This document shows positions 21,345-32,502 of a stretch of DNA of 64,000 nt, one piece after another; within the stretch, counting starts at the first letter, position 1, and each line of letters starts with the position of its first letter. The position numbers and the translations under genes are program-made. This DNA comes from Arion vulgaris (Eukaryota > Mollusca > Gastropoda > Stylommatophora > Arionidae), in the NCBI GenBank assembly GCA_020796225.1, contig CM036753.1, positions 68,480,365 to 68,544,364 of the forward strand. The letters run 5' to 3'. Under the pieces are notes generated by a model that did no database searches, was not told the origin of the DNA, and saw only the letters and a program-made list of their open reading frames with translations.

Positions 21345-21905
21345 ATCCATCAATGTACTCCGATTTCTTTCTTATACAGAAAGATCTCAGTGGCAGTGCA
21401 CAAGCCATAGACTGGCGATGGTCTCTGTTGTAATTTTGAAGAGGATGAACATTTTGTAGAAATTTTATTTTAATAATTTTAATGAATTTTGTCCGGGCAT
21501 TGAATTTGTCCGGGCATTGACTTGTCGGGCATTGACTTTGTCCGGGCATTGAATTGTCGGGCATTAATTTGTCCGGGCATTGACTTGTCGGGCATTGACT
21601 GTCGGAAATGGAAAATGAGTAGCAGCTTACAAAGTGCCTTAGAAAAACACATACAAGATCACTAGACCTCTCTCCTCAAGACTTCTACAAAGAAGTAAAT
21701 GATGGGATGGATGAGAAGAAGAAGAGTGAATTTATCCGATTTCTAGCTGCAAATGTACATTTTACATGCTCAACTTCAGCACAGGAGCTACGTTTTATCG
21801 TTTATCTTTGAAATGACTAGGAACTCGATCTCAACTACATGGAGATCAAGGATCTCTTAAAGATATTCCGATCGCTCTAAGCAGGAAACGAACCGAGTAC
21901 ATTTG
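21345..21905 (-). mobile_element. SINE family C with internal 16-bp expansion and a LINE fragment
   Basis: The 3' half (21345-21480) and 5' half (21735-21900) of a minus-strand SINE C are recognisable. Between them lie about seven tandem units of TTGTCCGGGCATTGA (21480-21605), grown from a single SINE segment, then a plus-strand LINE fragment (21605-21728). Confidence 0.7.
21605..21730 (+). mobile_element. LINE 3' end fragment (lineage V)
   Basis: Shares CAGCTTACAAAGTGCCTTAG, AAGATCACTAGACC and GAAGTAAATGATGG with the fuller copy at 48840-49085, ending in GAAGAAGAAG. About 125 bp remain. Confidence 0.65.
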
Positions 21906-21963
21906 GAGGGAGAGGCGAGCAAAATATTTCAGATGCTCGCTGTTTTCTCATATATGTTATGCC

Positions 21964-22371
21964 ATGTCAAGAAAGCAAGTTGAATGCATTTGAAAATAGA
22001 TGTCTGCGAAAAATAATGAATATAAAATGGAACGAATTCAGGAGAAGTGATGAAATCAGAGAAATGTCTGGTCAACCACTAGTGACAACTGTTATAAGAA
22101 GAGAAGATGGAGATATGTTGGACACACCTTGAGGAGAAATGATCAAGAATATCAAAGCAGGCATTGAAGTGGGATGCGAAGGGTACAAGAAAGAGAGGTC
22201 GACCTAAGAGACCCTGAAACGAACTTTGATGAGAAAGGCAAGAAATATCGGTCTCAGTTCCATGGAGGAGATTGAGCGAATTGTCCAGGATAGATCAGTA
22301 TGGAGAAATTACTTGCAGGCCCTATGTAACGTATAACGGTACGAGAGGAATTATTATTTATGTCAAGAAAG
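21964..22371 (+). mobile_element. LINE tail (lineage Z), 12-bp target duplication
   Basis: ATGTCAAGAAAG at 21964-21975 and 22360-22371 flanks a 384-bp insert. In broken frames it encodes LNAFENRCLRKIMNIKWNEF, RRSDEIREMSGQPLVTT, RRWRYVGHTLRRNDQ, KGTRKRGRPK and DRSVWRNYLQALCNV. It is the end of a LINE reverse-transcriptase protein. Confidence 0.88.
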
Positions 22372-22539
22372 ACCGTCATATTCATTCCAATTTGCTCTTT
22401 TTTTGTACTTTATCTTTTCCTATTGTTACGATGTTCTCTTGGTCTACCTGCTTGTGTTCTGAATTCTTTCCTTCATGAGCCGTATCTGCTAGCCGTCTAT
22501 GTGGCTAAATGGTTACCCCGTTGCTTTGAGTTTTGAAGG

Positions 22540-22895
22540 TCATACACGCACATGCAATATATTCACACACTTTACCTCCTCCATACACATAAGTCCACAA
22601 GAAATATACACACCTCGTTTCACACACGTAATCTAACACATTACACACGCACGCCCCTCGCTCCATACCCGTAAAGCCACACGACACGTACAGACAATCA
22701 TGCGCCTTTCTCCATACATACACACATGCGACATATACCCACAATCACATACAAACACAAGCACGCATCCAAACACACAAGCTCACACACAACACGTCAC
22801 ACGTCTTAAGAATCACACCTCCCGCACTCGTACACGAGCACATGCAGACAAACACACACACAAAAGCATAGATAGCAACAAACTGAATAGTTAAC
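22540..22895. repeat. CA-rich low-complexity region
   Basis: Many short ACACAC and CACACG runs with interspersed ACATAC. It looks like a decayed dinucleotide array; the reading frames across it are compositional. Confidence 0.75.
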
Positions 22896-23175
22896 GTAAA
22901 TTGTATTAAAAATAATTGTAAAAAAACTATATTACTACTCTGCTACGCCCTGTGCACAAATTCTGTAAACAAATCTCATTTTTAACATAAAGTTACTGTC
23001 CTTGGTCTAGTTTTAACGCTATCCAGTACACGGATTTACGTCTGTGTGTGTTTTGTTGCTAACATGACGTCAAACATCGGACGCATGACAAATAGTCTCA
23101 AATAACAGTTTTGCAGATATATACGTCTGGTATTGCTATAAATAGATGAAACCAGCTTTATTCTCTAAGGTTTAC
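22896..23175. other. Stretch without recognisable features
   Basis: Nothing recognised between the CA-rich region and the SINE R1 insertion. Confidence 0.4.
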
Positions 23176-23435
23176 ATCATTGTCAGTCGCCCGAGTGATT
23201 ACCGGGGCCCAAATTTGGGGTGTAAAGAATAGAACAACTGTTACCTACTACTCATATCGTAAGAGGCGACTAAGGATGTTTGACTGAAATCGGATGCATG
23301 TGCCCAACGCGTTTAGGGGTCTACCAAACCAATGTGAACGTATACACGTGCTTGGCAAAGATCAACCATCTCAGAAAGAGTGATTAAAATTGGTTGTAAA
23401 GAACGAACGCAAAGTAGAAGATGATCATTGTCAGT
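23176..23435 (+). mobile_element. SINE family R1, complete, 12-bp target duplication
   Basis: ATCATTGTCAGT at 23176-23187 and 23424-23435 delimits a 236-bp element. It starts CGCCCGAGTGATTACCGGGG, carries CATATCGTAAGAGGCGACTA and ends GAACGAACGCAAAGTAGAAG. This copy defines the full length of R1. R1 and R2 share the core and the 3' tail but differ in the middle. Confidence 0.88.
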
Positions 23436-23865
23436 TACGAATATTGCTTAACAAACTTTCTTTTCTAAATACAATAATTAAATATTTATTATCTCCTTCT
23501 TAAGAATACAGCTCATGAAATATGTGGCACAAAAAGAAATGAGTTGTAGGATGTACGATATCGATATGGTGAAATGAAGAAATAAGAAAAACAGTGAACG
23601 AAAAAATAGGCGATATTTTCTTGCTAAAAACAGAACAGTAAACAACTATGTAAAATACAGACAAATCGGAGGAGGAACAGAACAATAGGAAAAGTTAAGA
23701 ATAAGATCTAACTCATGAAAAAAGTTAAAAAAACATTCTTTGTGAAAAAAAAAACACAACAGTAAAAGAAACTAGTATTTAAAAAAAAGTCAGAAAATAT
23801 AACAACTCAGTGAAGAAAATAACTCAATAAAAATAGTAAATAATGTAAGAGGATATCCTATATTC
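23436..23865. other. A-rich stretch without recognisable features
   Basis: Strongly A-rich on the plus strand, no domain or repeat match seen. Confidence 0.4.
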
Positions 23866-23867
23866 AA

Positions 23868-24294
23868 TCAATCAAGTATCATGCCTGCCGGCGTAGGCGA
23901 TCATATCTCTCCACAACTCTCTCTCTATCTCCTTCGTGCTAGTAATTAGTTCTGACGTTGATCTTTTGTCGAACCAAGATGTCAGACCATCCAACATGTG
24001 CTCCCTCTGTCTTCCATGATCTCTATTTTCTTGAATTTGACCGGTTGTTACCAATTATTCTAAACATCCTCTTCGCATTATATGTCCGAAGAACATTGAT
24101 TGTCTGATTCTTATTCTTTTGATAAGGTTTCTTTGTGTGCAGGTCTGATTTAAAACCTCATCATTTGTTTTCTTAGCTGTGCATGGAATTTTCAGCATTC
24201 TTCTGCACAACCACAACTCTCTGTCTTTCAATGATCTTATTGACTGTTTGTTCATTGTCCATGATTCGCTGCCATTTCCTATATTACGCCACAA
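23868..24294 (-). mobile_element. LINE C-terminal tail (lineage W)
   Basis: Minus-strand frames read SESWTMNKQSIRSLKDRELW, RRMLKIPCTAKKTNDEVLNQ, RIRQSMFFGHIMRRGCLE, then (after a frameshift near 24055) a VTTGQI, HGRQREHMLDGLTSWFDKRS and ERELWRDMIAYAGRHDT end. This is the best copy of lineage W in the window. The polymerase core is missing. Confidence 0.85.
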
Positions 24295-24424
24295 AATGAT
24301 TAAAGAATGATGAAAAAAATTACTTTAGATATCTTTTTTAATATCAATAAAATTGGTGAAAATAATAATATTATAATGCTGACAGAGGAAGAGATAGAAG
24401 AATTCGAACCATAAATATTACTGG

Positions 24425-24682
24425 ATGAAGTTCTTCTTTGAACGTCCAATATCGACCACTTGTTAACCCTTCTTTGTGATTTGTATGTGATCTGAGCCTA
24501 AGAGCGATTGAACGTTATGCAATTTATACGCCTTTAAGTAAGCCAACACATCCTATTTCTGCGATGCTTTTCATTTACTATGGTAGCTTCCCTAGGTCCC
24601 ACATCAGCCGCCTCTTACGACGTGCCATGTAGGTTACAGCGGTACCATTCTTTACTTCCCTTGCGGGCCCCGGTACCACACG
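24425..24682 (-). mobile_element. SINE family R2
   Basis: Minus-strand copy: plus-strand order is GTTCTTCTTTGAACGTCC, CGACCACTTGTTAACC, TAAGAGCGATTGAACG, GTAGCTTCCCTAGGTCCC, CGCCTCTTACGACGTGCC and GGGCCCCGGTACCACACGCC. It directly abuts a second copy to the right. Confidence 0.82.
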
Positions 24683-24862
24683 CCAATCCTAAGAGCAATT
24701 GTACGTTGTACCAGTTACAAGTAGGCCAGCCCATCCGATTTCTGCGACGCTTTTTATTTACTAGAGTAGCTTCCTAGGTCCTACATCAGTCGCCTCTTAC
24801 GACATGCCTTGTTGGTCGCAGTGGTATTATTCTTTGCTTCCCTTGCGGACCACGACAACACA
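24683..24862 (-). mobile_element. SINE family R2, abutting second copy
   Basis: Begins mid-element with AATCCTAAGAGCAATTGTAC and runs to the 5' end (GGACCACGACAACACACACG read on the plus strand). Head-to-tail with the copy at 24425-24682, so a tandem duplication or a dimeric insertion is possible. Confidence 0.75.
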
Positions 24863-24869
24863 CACGCGG

Positions 24870-25115
24870 TTAAAGTTAATTGCATATCCTTTACAGGACT
24901 TTGCGAATCAATACCCGCTTTTTAAACGTTGTTCGTGATTTTTCTAGGCATTATTACGTTCAGTAGTTTACCATTGCTTTCTGAACGGGTGGTGCCATCG
25001 TCCTTTGTAAAAATCCACGCGAAACAATTGGCAACCAAGTTGTCCGCAGCGTGAATCGATCTCAGAACGTCGGGGTTAATAAACCGAGTCACTATCCCCT
25101 AGGCCCCAGACGTCA
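24870..25115 (-). mobile_element. SINE family E
   Basis: Reverse copy: TTGCTTTCTGAACGGGTGGT and CATCGTCCTTTGTAAAAATC body, then the tRNA-like head as CCTAGGCCCCAGACGTC. B-box complement GATCTCAGAACG is degenerate. Matches 52978-53230. Confidence 0.78.
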
Positions 25116-25815
25116 CCACATGGGGTTAGGGAGACAAATTTAAAGACCTAGCAGGCTAGAATGATCAACGAACTGAATGAAGAAGAAGAAGAAGAGGATG
25201 TTGAGAGCAACACATACACTACTATATTTGTAGAGATCGATAAAGAGAAGCGTAACATCAAATATATATCACAGAAAATCGATAGTAACTTGTGCTGTGA
25301 AAGATGAATACAAACTCTATAAACTGAGACAATTGAATCTGAATAATTGTAATTTTCCTTACAAGCAATCTCACATTGCACATCAACTTAAGACCGGGTC
25401 GAGAAGGTCAATGTCAACAGGCTGAGTCATCCTAGCCTTCAATGTTTATGCCTTACACTACTGCTCATAACGATTAGATCAGTTGTTTGCTGCCAGCATG
25501 TTTCCAATGCTTTGATCCGTTTGAGAGAATATTGATTACATACAAGGATGGATACAGTTATCTAATACATATCTATCGCTAGATGTAAACCTGGCCTGCA
25601 GTTGGGGGAAAAGGAAGGGATGGGGAATCATATCCAAAAACAAAAAGAAACTCCGAAAGAATTTGTAATTTCTGTACAATATTTATATATTAAGATGCAC
25701 ATTATTCTGAGTTTACACCTTTATGTTGCATTTTTCTGGTCAACGTTCCTTTCAGCACAAAAGATTTAAATACTTTTTATCTATAGCCAGTTCTTCCGCT
25801 TCCTCCATTGTCATG
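25116..25815. other. Stretch without recognisable features
   Basis: A (GAA)n run at 25179-25196 is the only notable local structure. No domain or repeat match found. Confidence 0.4.
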
Positions 25816-25818
25816 TTC

Positions 25819-26056
25819 AAGGTTTTCTTTTTTTTCCCTCTTTTTTTTTTTACCAATCCAGAAGCACTTGAGCTTTCAGCTCGTCGGCTCGGTGCCATCG
25901 ACATCGTAACCTCGTTCGGTACCACGAACACCGTAAAACTGGTGAACCTGTGGCTTTTCTGCCAGCCCGCGGAATTGAACCCGCACTCACAGGGGGTTTG
26001 TCACTCGTAGTCCAACGCGCTACGAACACGTTGGGCAGGCGGGCGAAGGTTTTCTT
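25819..26056 (-). mobile_element. SINE family A, complete, 11-bp target duplication
   Basis: AAGGTTTTCTT at 25819-25829 and 26046-26056. Minus-strand element ends in a long A run (plus-strand T-rich 25829-25850). Body GGTGCCATCGACATCGTAAC and head complement GTAGTCCAACGCGCTACGAA are close to the other A copies. Confidence 0.9.
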
Positions 26057-26089
26057 AAAGTCTACACATTACAAATAATAACATGAAGA

Positions 26090-27585
26090 AAGGAGAGTAG
26101 GAAAAATAGACGAAAAAGGAGGGTGGGAGACTGAAAGAGATAAAGATAGATAAAGAGAGAGAGAGAGAGAGGGGAAAAGAGAGGATGACAGAGTAACATA
26201 AATATAGAGAAATATAGAGAATGAGAAACGGAAATAGAAAGAATAAAAGAGTAACAGAAATATGGAGAAAGAAATAGTATGAAAAAAGTGAAAGAAATGA
26301 AAAAGGGATAGAAAGAAAGTGAAGTGGTAAAAAGACTAAAAGAGATAGAGAAGTGAGATAGAAAGACTAAAAGAGATAGAAGATGAAAGACTAAGAAAAA
26401 AGATAAAAAAGAGATGAGAGTAAAGACTAAAGAGATAGATGAAACTAGTGAAAGAAACTAAAAGAGATAGAAAGAGTGAAAGACTAAAAGAGATAGAGAG
26501 TGAAAGACTAAAAGTAAAAGTGAAAGATAAAAGAGAAAGAGTGAAAGACTAAAAGAGATAGGAAGAAAGAGGAATGAAAGAAATATTGAAAAACAAAATG
26601 AGAATAAAACAGAATGAGAAAAGTGAAGAGAGAGAGAGAAATAAAGATAAAGATAAAGACAGACAAACGAGTGAAATAGATAAACAAACAAGAAAGTAGA
26701 ATAAGATAGAAAGACAGAAGAGAAGAGAAAGAGAAGAGAGAGAGTGAAAGAGAGAAAGAGAAGAGAGAGAAAGAGAGAGATAGAAAGATAAAGATAAAGA
26801 CAGGAAAACAACTGAAATAGAATAAAAAACAAGAAAAGTAGATAGAGAGTGAAAGAAAGAGAGAGAGAGGAAAGAGAGAAGAAGAGAGAGAGAAAGAAAC
26901 AGAAAGAGATAGAGAAAGAAGAGAAGATGTAAAGAGAGAGAGAGAAGAGAGAGAAGAAAGATAAAGATAAAGACAGGAAAACAACGGAAATAAATAAACA
27001 AACAAGAAAAGTAGATAGACAGAGTGAAAAGAAAGAGAGAGAATGGGAAGAGAGAAAGAAGAGAGAAAGAGAAAGAGGAGTGTGAAGAGAGAAAGAAAGA
27101 GAGAAAGAGAGATAGAAAGATAAAGATAAAGACAGGAAAACAACTGAAATAAATAAACAAACAAGAAAAGTAGATAGACAGAGTGAAGAAGAGAAGAGAG
27201 AGGTGAGAGAAGAGAGAGAGAAAGAAAAGATAAAGAAGAAAGAATAGAAAAAAGAAAAGAAAAGAGAGTGTGAAGAGAGAGAGAAAGAAAGAGAGAGATA
27301 GAAAGATAAAGATAAAGACAGGAAAACAACGAAATAAATAAAAAACAAGAAAAGTATGACAGAGTGAAAGAAAGAGAGAGAGAATGTGGAAGAGAGAGAC
27401 AAAGAAAGAAGAGAAGAGAAAGAGAGAGAGAAAGAAAGAAAGAGAAAGATAAAGACAGGAAAACAACTGAAATAGATAAACAAACAAGAAAAGTAGACAG
27501 AGAGAGAGAGATAGAGATAGAGATAGAGAGAGAGAAAGATAAAGATAAAAACAGGCAAACGAGTGAAATAGATAAACAAGAAAAG

Positions 27586-27630
<45 letters not shown>

Positions 27631-27655
27631 TAAAAAGGATGTGAGAGAGAGAAAA
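26090..27655. repeat. 1.5-kb polypurine tract with internal ~150-170 bp repeats
   Basis: Almost only A and G on the plus strand: GAGAGA, GAAAGA and AGATAA units. Superimposed is a longer unit containing GATAAAGACAGGAAAACAAC, GAAATA, then ATAAACAAACAAGAAAAGTA, seen about seven times between 26640 and 27590. The 300-430 codon open frames (S/L/F-rich on the minus strand) are composition artefacts. Confidence 0.92.
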
Positions 27656-27689
27656 TAATGAAACAATCTATAGAGTCTATAGATGAAGA

Positions 27690-28137
27690 ATTGACTTCAT
27701 TGAATCTGTATGACCACATATGTCTCAAAAGAAAAGACAAACCACCTGCTGTAAGTATTGCACAAAGTAATAAATTCCGTAGCTCCAACAACAATCTTAA
27801 GAATCTTCGGAGCCCGTCTGCCCAGCGTGTTCGTAGCGCGTTGGACTACGGGTGACTATCCTCTGTGTGTGCGGGTTCAATTCCGCGGGATGGCAGAAAA
27901 AGCCACAGATTCCCCAGATTTACTGTGTTCGTGGCACCGAACCGAAGGGTCACGATGTCCATGGCACCGAGCCGAAGAGCTGGAAAGCTGAAGTGCTTCT
28001 GGATCGGGAAAAAAAAAAAAAAAAGAGTCTTCGGAAAAAATTACTTTCGTGAACTAATGACGCAGCCAGGATTCGAACTAACGCTCTTCAGAGCACAGTG
28101 CATATGTTTTACCCACTTCACCACAGAGATTCCTTAA
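27690..28137 (-). mobile_element. SINE family B, split by SINE A
   Basis: 3' part at 27690-27811 (TTGACTTCATTGAATCTG, GTAAGTATTGCACAAAG, CGTAGCTCCAACAACAATC) and the tRNA-like part at 28036-28137 (GGATTCGAACTAACGC as the B-box complement, CCACTTCACCACAGAGA as the A-box complement). A younger SINE A separates them. Confidence 0.85.
27801..28035 (+). mobile_element. SINE family A inside SINE B, 11-bp target duplication
   Basis: GAATCTTCGGA (27801-27811) and GAGTCTTCGGA (28025-28035) flank the element. It starts GCCCGTCTGCCCAGCGTGTT, B box GGTTCAATTCC, and ends in a 16-base A tail. The orderly insertion into SINE B gives relative ages directly. Confidence 0.92.
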
Positions 28138-28359
28138 ATGGACATTTGTACAGCATAATCTTATAACATTGAGTAACTCATAAACAGAACAAAACACCGG
28201 GTAAAGATTACTTAATAATACATGGAAGCCAGAAATAAGACATACTTTAATTAAGAAAACAAGTAAATAGTATAGTTATGTAGATCTTTTTCCAGGAATC
28301 CACACAGGTAAAGAGAAACAAACAGACCAAAGAACTCATGAGAAGATGAAGTCAGGGCC

Positions 28360-28634
28360 GAATTTAGACATCTTCTTCTTCCAACGCTCCATATCGACCA
28401 CTTGTTAAACCACTCTTTGTGATCTGTATGTGATCTGAGCCTACGAGCGATTGTGCCAGTTATACGCCTACAAGTAGGCCAGAACATCCGATTTCTTCGA
28501 CGCTTTTTATTTACTTGGGTATCGTCCCTCTGCCTCTACCTCAGTCGCCTCTTACGACATGCCTTGTAGGCCGCAGTGGTACTATTCTTTCTCCCTTTGC
28601 GAGCACCGGCAAAACACAGGCTGAATTTATACAT
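28360..28634 (-). mobile_element. SINE family R2, complete, 12-bp target duplication
   Basis: GAATTTAGACAT (28360-28371) and GAATTTATACAT (28623-28634) bracket a 251-bp element in reverse. It carries CGACCACTTGTTAAACC, GATCTGAGCCTACGAGCG, CGCCTCTTACGACATGCC and ends GCACCGGCAAAACACAGG. Confidence 0.88.
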
Positions 28635-28639
28635 AAATC

Positions 28640-29515
28640 TCATAGTTCGTGGTGGCTTCAAATATTTTTCAGAATTTGTTATGGGACTAAACTATGTCCC
28701 CCACTATGGTATTCTCGTTTAACCCATTCACTACCGAATTCAAAAACACGACGTGGCCGAAATAAATTGTGTTAGCATTTTCCAGCTTGATAGATATATA
28801 AATTGCACCCAGTTAACAAATTTTACCAAACCCCGGATAGGACAACGATGAAGAAATAGATAGCTTTACAGTAGATAATAATTGGAAATTGGGTCAGAAT
28901 CCGTGAATGTAAATTTAGTTCGAATTTTACATAAAACAATATTTGACGCAGTTTGCGGCAGTTTGGTTATTTTGAAAGACTGTCTTGGCGCATCCTGCGG
29001 CAGTTAGTATAGAAAGAGTTTAGCACAAGGAGTTTTTTTCAAGAACCTAGAGGAAGCAACGGAAGTAACGAATATGATCAACAAATAAACAAGATACATG
29101 TAGTAAGAGCTTCCGAAAAACAAATAGACAAACACAGGATTCGAACCACTTACTCTAGTCCTTACGACACCAATCGCCTAGCCTAGCAATACGAGCGTTT
29201 TTACTAACACAACCAATGAGCCATTCTAAAAAAATGACTCACGGGGAGTGTCTTTCTCAAACGCTCATTATAACTAGACACAGAACAGTCAGGTAGGGTT
29301 CGTTCCAACAGTTTCTGCACAAACACATGCTATAAGCTTATTGTGCTTGTATATATTTGAGACGAGACAATATACATACACACATGTATACACATATAAC
29401 AAACATGCATACATCATCAGATTTTACTCCGAGTCCTGGGGATAACCATTCCATCACCATCAAAATAAATACAATAGAGTAACTGAATAGCAGCAGTTAC
29501 GTCCTCAAACTTAAT
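28640..29515. other. Stretch without recognisable features
   Basis: About 880 bp. TTAACCCATTCACTACCG near 28718 recalls a piggyBac-type end, but I found no convincing partner. No coding domain seen. Confidence 0.4.
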
Positions 29516-29517
29516 CC

Positions 29518-31705
29518 TATAGTCTGTCCATTAATTCGTGAGCACGTTTGAAATTGATTTTCTCGAAAACTACCTGTTGGATCTCTATGATTTTTTGCAT
29601 GCAGCCTTAGAATATCCATGACGCTAAAATAAAGCTAACCAGTAGTCCATAGATGCTACGGATTTTGCACATCGGCGAATTCCTTTGATCTTTATGACAA
29701 TTGCAAATACGGGGGCTCAAATTTTAGATTTTACAGTATCCCTAGAATTTGTCCATGTCAATTCTATTCATAGGTGTATCTCCATATTAACTTGATAGGT
29801 CAAGTAATTAAGTGTGTTGCCCTTTATGTGCAATCGTGAACTTGGATACAATATGCAACAGTTAGTCCTCCCTTCGGTCACCATTAGACCCCAGGGTGTC
29901 TTAACTTCACCACAAATTGTATAATGGTAGACGCATTTGGATATGGAAATGTATACGTTGCTATTTCTCAGTCTGTAATAAAATATGATTTGTATCATCC
30001 CGAATCTGAAGATTCCATGAGGTTGATAATTGTTACTGGCTGGACAAATTGTAATCCATCTCGGTGCCAGTACTCGTCTTCCTCACGGAGCACATGTTCA
30101 ACACACTTCTTCCAGAACTGCATGTCTATCATTGAGAAGGACTCACGTGTCAGAACTTCAACATCACACATTTTAAACGTCCTGTTCTGTTCGGCAACTT
30201 GCCCTTTTACTTTAGCCCAGACAAGCTCTATCGGATTGAGCATGATATGGAGGTAGTCGCAAAGACGTGTGGCCGTATTCCGCAATGATTTTGTCAATAT
30301 GAAACACCTTTGTCTTATTTGTCATCCTCACCAGGTGCAACAACTCGGGTTTCAAATATGTATCATCGAAGCTGACATTTTCCTTAGCAAGCCAAGTCCT
30401 AATTTGATCTTTTGTATTTGATGCAGTTGGTACTTTGTCTTCCGCTGATACTGCGTTGTGATAGGATGCATTATCCATTACCAAGCATGATGGTCTGTTT
30501 AGAATTGGAAGTAGATCTTTCTCCATCCAGTGCCTGAAAATATGTCCATTCATTTCTGTGTGGTAGTCCCTACCGTCGGTACTTTTGATTGGAAAATAAG
30601 TCCAGCGTCATGGACAAGACCTTCTTCACTACTTTCTGCATGTGTTAGTATAATACGCTGGCCTTTGCTGCTTGGTATTTTTCTTTTCTGTTCACCGTCT
30701 ACTGATTGCCATTCTTTAGCATTGGTGTGGTGAGCATTGACCCAGGATTCGTCCAAATATACAATATCATAGCCTTGCCTCCGCCGCTCACGGATCTGCC
30801 TCAGGTATTTACTTCGGGCAGCAATTAAATGTGGCTTTTCACAAATAATATTCCTGCCGCCTATAGTTTTTCTGAAGGTGAAGCCGGCGGCTCTTACAAT
30901 TTTTCATAGAGTACTTTTAGAAATGTCTATGCTGCAATCTGATTGCAGTTTTAATTTCAGTTTCCTGGAGTAACAAGTTGATTTGTCGCAAACATTTTCA
31001 AGAGCTCCCGTCTTATGACATCTATGTCAAAGTCGTCAATTGTTCTTTTCCGTCCTTGCTTGACATTAGTGCACTTTGTGTCCTGTTTAATCCATCGGGA
31101 AAAGGATTCTCTATTCAGACCAAGCGCCAGTTGCGTTCGTTTCTCAGGGTTATGAATATCGCAATATAGATGACCTCTCTTAGATTCCTTACGGAAGTGT
31201 TGGTATAGTAAAACTGTAACCTTCTGCATTGTTATAAATGTGCACTTCAGACTCATTATGAATGTGATATCAATGTCAGTTTTGATAAGCCAACAAATAT
31301 GATACAATAGCTTCATACAAATAGCGAGATACGCCTATAACTATACAACGGTATCCCAATTATAACGTCATATGCTTTACGCTTTCAAAGTCGACTGGGT
31401 TAGGTGCACGGGAATTCCCGTGAAATTGTTGTTTACTCACGATATTTCTATGTTACCATAATGTATTTTTAGAACAACGCGTCTGTGTACCGTAAATCTG
31501 TTACTATTGTGTACAATCCGGTGAGGTTGATTTTAATATAACCTGAAGAAGAAATATTTCAAACTACATCAAATTTTCTTGGAAAAAAATATTTCTCTAG
31601 CGTCATGGATATTCTAAGGCTGCTTGCAAAAATCACTGAGATCCAACAGGTAGTTTTCGAGAAAATCAATTTCAAACGTGCTCACGAATTAATGGACAGA
31701 CTATA
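29518..31705 (-). mobile_element. DD82E-type Tc1/mariner-like DNA transposon with ~110-bp TIRs
   Basis: Left end 29520-29629 and right end 31594-31703 are near-perfect inverted repeats beginning TAGTCTGTCCATTAATTCG, each flanked by TA (29518-29519, 31704-31705; register uncertain by one TA). About 2.18 kb, one minus-strand transposase inside. Size, TA target and DDE motifs place it with IS630/Tc1/mariner relatives; the D-to-E spacing points to the group described as Sailor (DD82E), from memory. Confidence 0.85.
29995..31215 (-). pseudogene. DDE transposase, broken by frameshifts
   Basis: N-terminal part (31215-30957) includes HNPEKRTQLALGLNRESFSR, a DNA-binding-like region. Catalytic motifs: YLDESWVNAHH near 30745, LVMDNASYHN near 30480, and NPIELVWAKVKGQ near 30235. 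If one residue lost at the frameshift beside PPYH is allowed for, 82 residues separate the second Asp and the Glu. At least three frameshifts (near 30250, 30560 and 30760-30950) and stops inactivate it. Confidence 0.85.
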
Positions 31706-31760
31706 GTACTGAAAGTAGTTGTCCGATATGCGCCATTCGCCTCTACAGCAACCATACCAT

Positions 31761-31986
31761 GCGCACCAACTGTTTTTCCCCCTGATCCAGAAGCACTTGA
31801 GCTTTCAACTCTTCGGCTCAGTGCCATGGACATCGTAACGCTTCGGTTTGGTGCCACGAACACCGTAAATCTGGAGAACCTGTGGATTTTCTGCCAGCCC
31901 GCGGAATTGACCCGCACTAACATGGATCTTGTCACCCATTGTCCAACGCGCTACGAACACGCTGGTCAGGCGGACGCGCACCAACT
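31761..31986 (-). mobile_element. SINE family A, complete, 11-bp target duplication
   Basis: GCGCACCAACT at 31761-31771 and 31976-31986. Minus-strand SINE, short T run at the left, body GGTGCCACGAACACCG and head complement TCCAACGCGCTACGAACACG. Lies 57 bp from the DD82E-type transposon. Confidence 0.9.
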
Positions 31987-32074
31987 AAGAAACCATATCC
32001 TGACCTTTCACCACCATACACAAACCAATCGGGATGTACAACAACAACAACATCATCACTCTTATTCTCTTATT

Positions 32075-32296
32075 CTTGAAGAATTTACTTCATTGCACCG
32101 CGTTTTACCCTAAATGACTTGCTCACTCTTGGTAGACATGGTACACCACCTACCGAGAGTATTGCACAAGCACGAACTCCGTAGCTCCGGCAATAATCCT
32201 AGGGGTCTCTGAAAAAATTATACGCGTGAACAAAATGGCGCGGTCCGGATTCGAATCCCCGACCATCGACTCGCAAGGCAAAGGCTTAATTAAATC
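32075..32296 (-). mobile_element. SINE family B, reverse copy
   Basis: GAATTTACTTCATTGCACCG, CGTAGCTCCGGCAATAATCC, CGGATTCGAATCCCCGACC (B-box complement) and the partial head TCGACTCGCAAGGCAAAG. The 5' terminal bases beyond GGCTTAA are lost. Confidence 0.82.
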
Positions 32297-32502
32297 AGCT
32301 GTTGAACTTCATGTTCAACCTTCATGTTGCCTCTTTGAGGGAACAGTTGAAGTTGATAATTATGAACATGTTGAAAACAGAAGTGAAAGATAAGAGAAAG
32401 AAAGAGAAAATGGCAGACATAAGATATTAGATTGAGACAAAGAGAGAGGCATTGAAAGCGGGGAAAGATCAAAGAGGGAAAGGGTTTGAAGAGATAGTTG
32501 AA

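Noticed and set aside
26458..27794. 300-428 codon open frames rich in Ser, Leu and Phe
   Set aside because: They follow the polypurine tract exactly; composition and frame overlap show no coding constraint.
28718..29030. piggyBac-type end TTAACCCATTCACTACCG
   Set aside because: No partner end with a TTAA flank could be found downstream; the candidate near 29010 does not match well.
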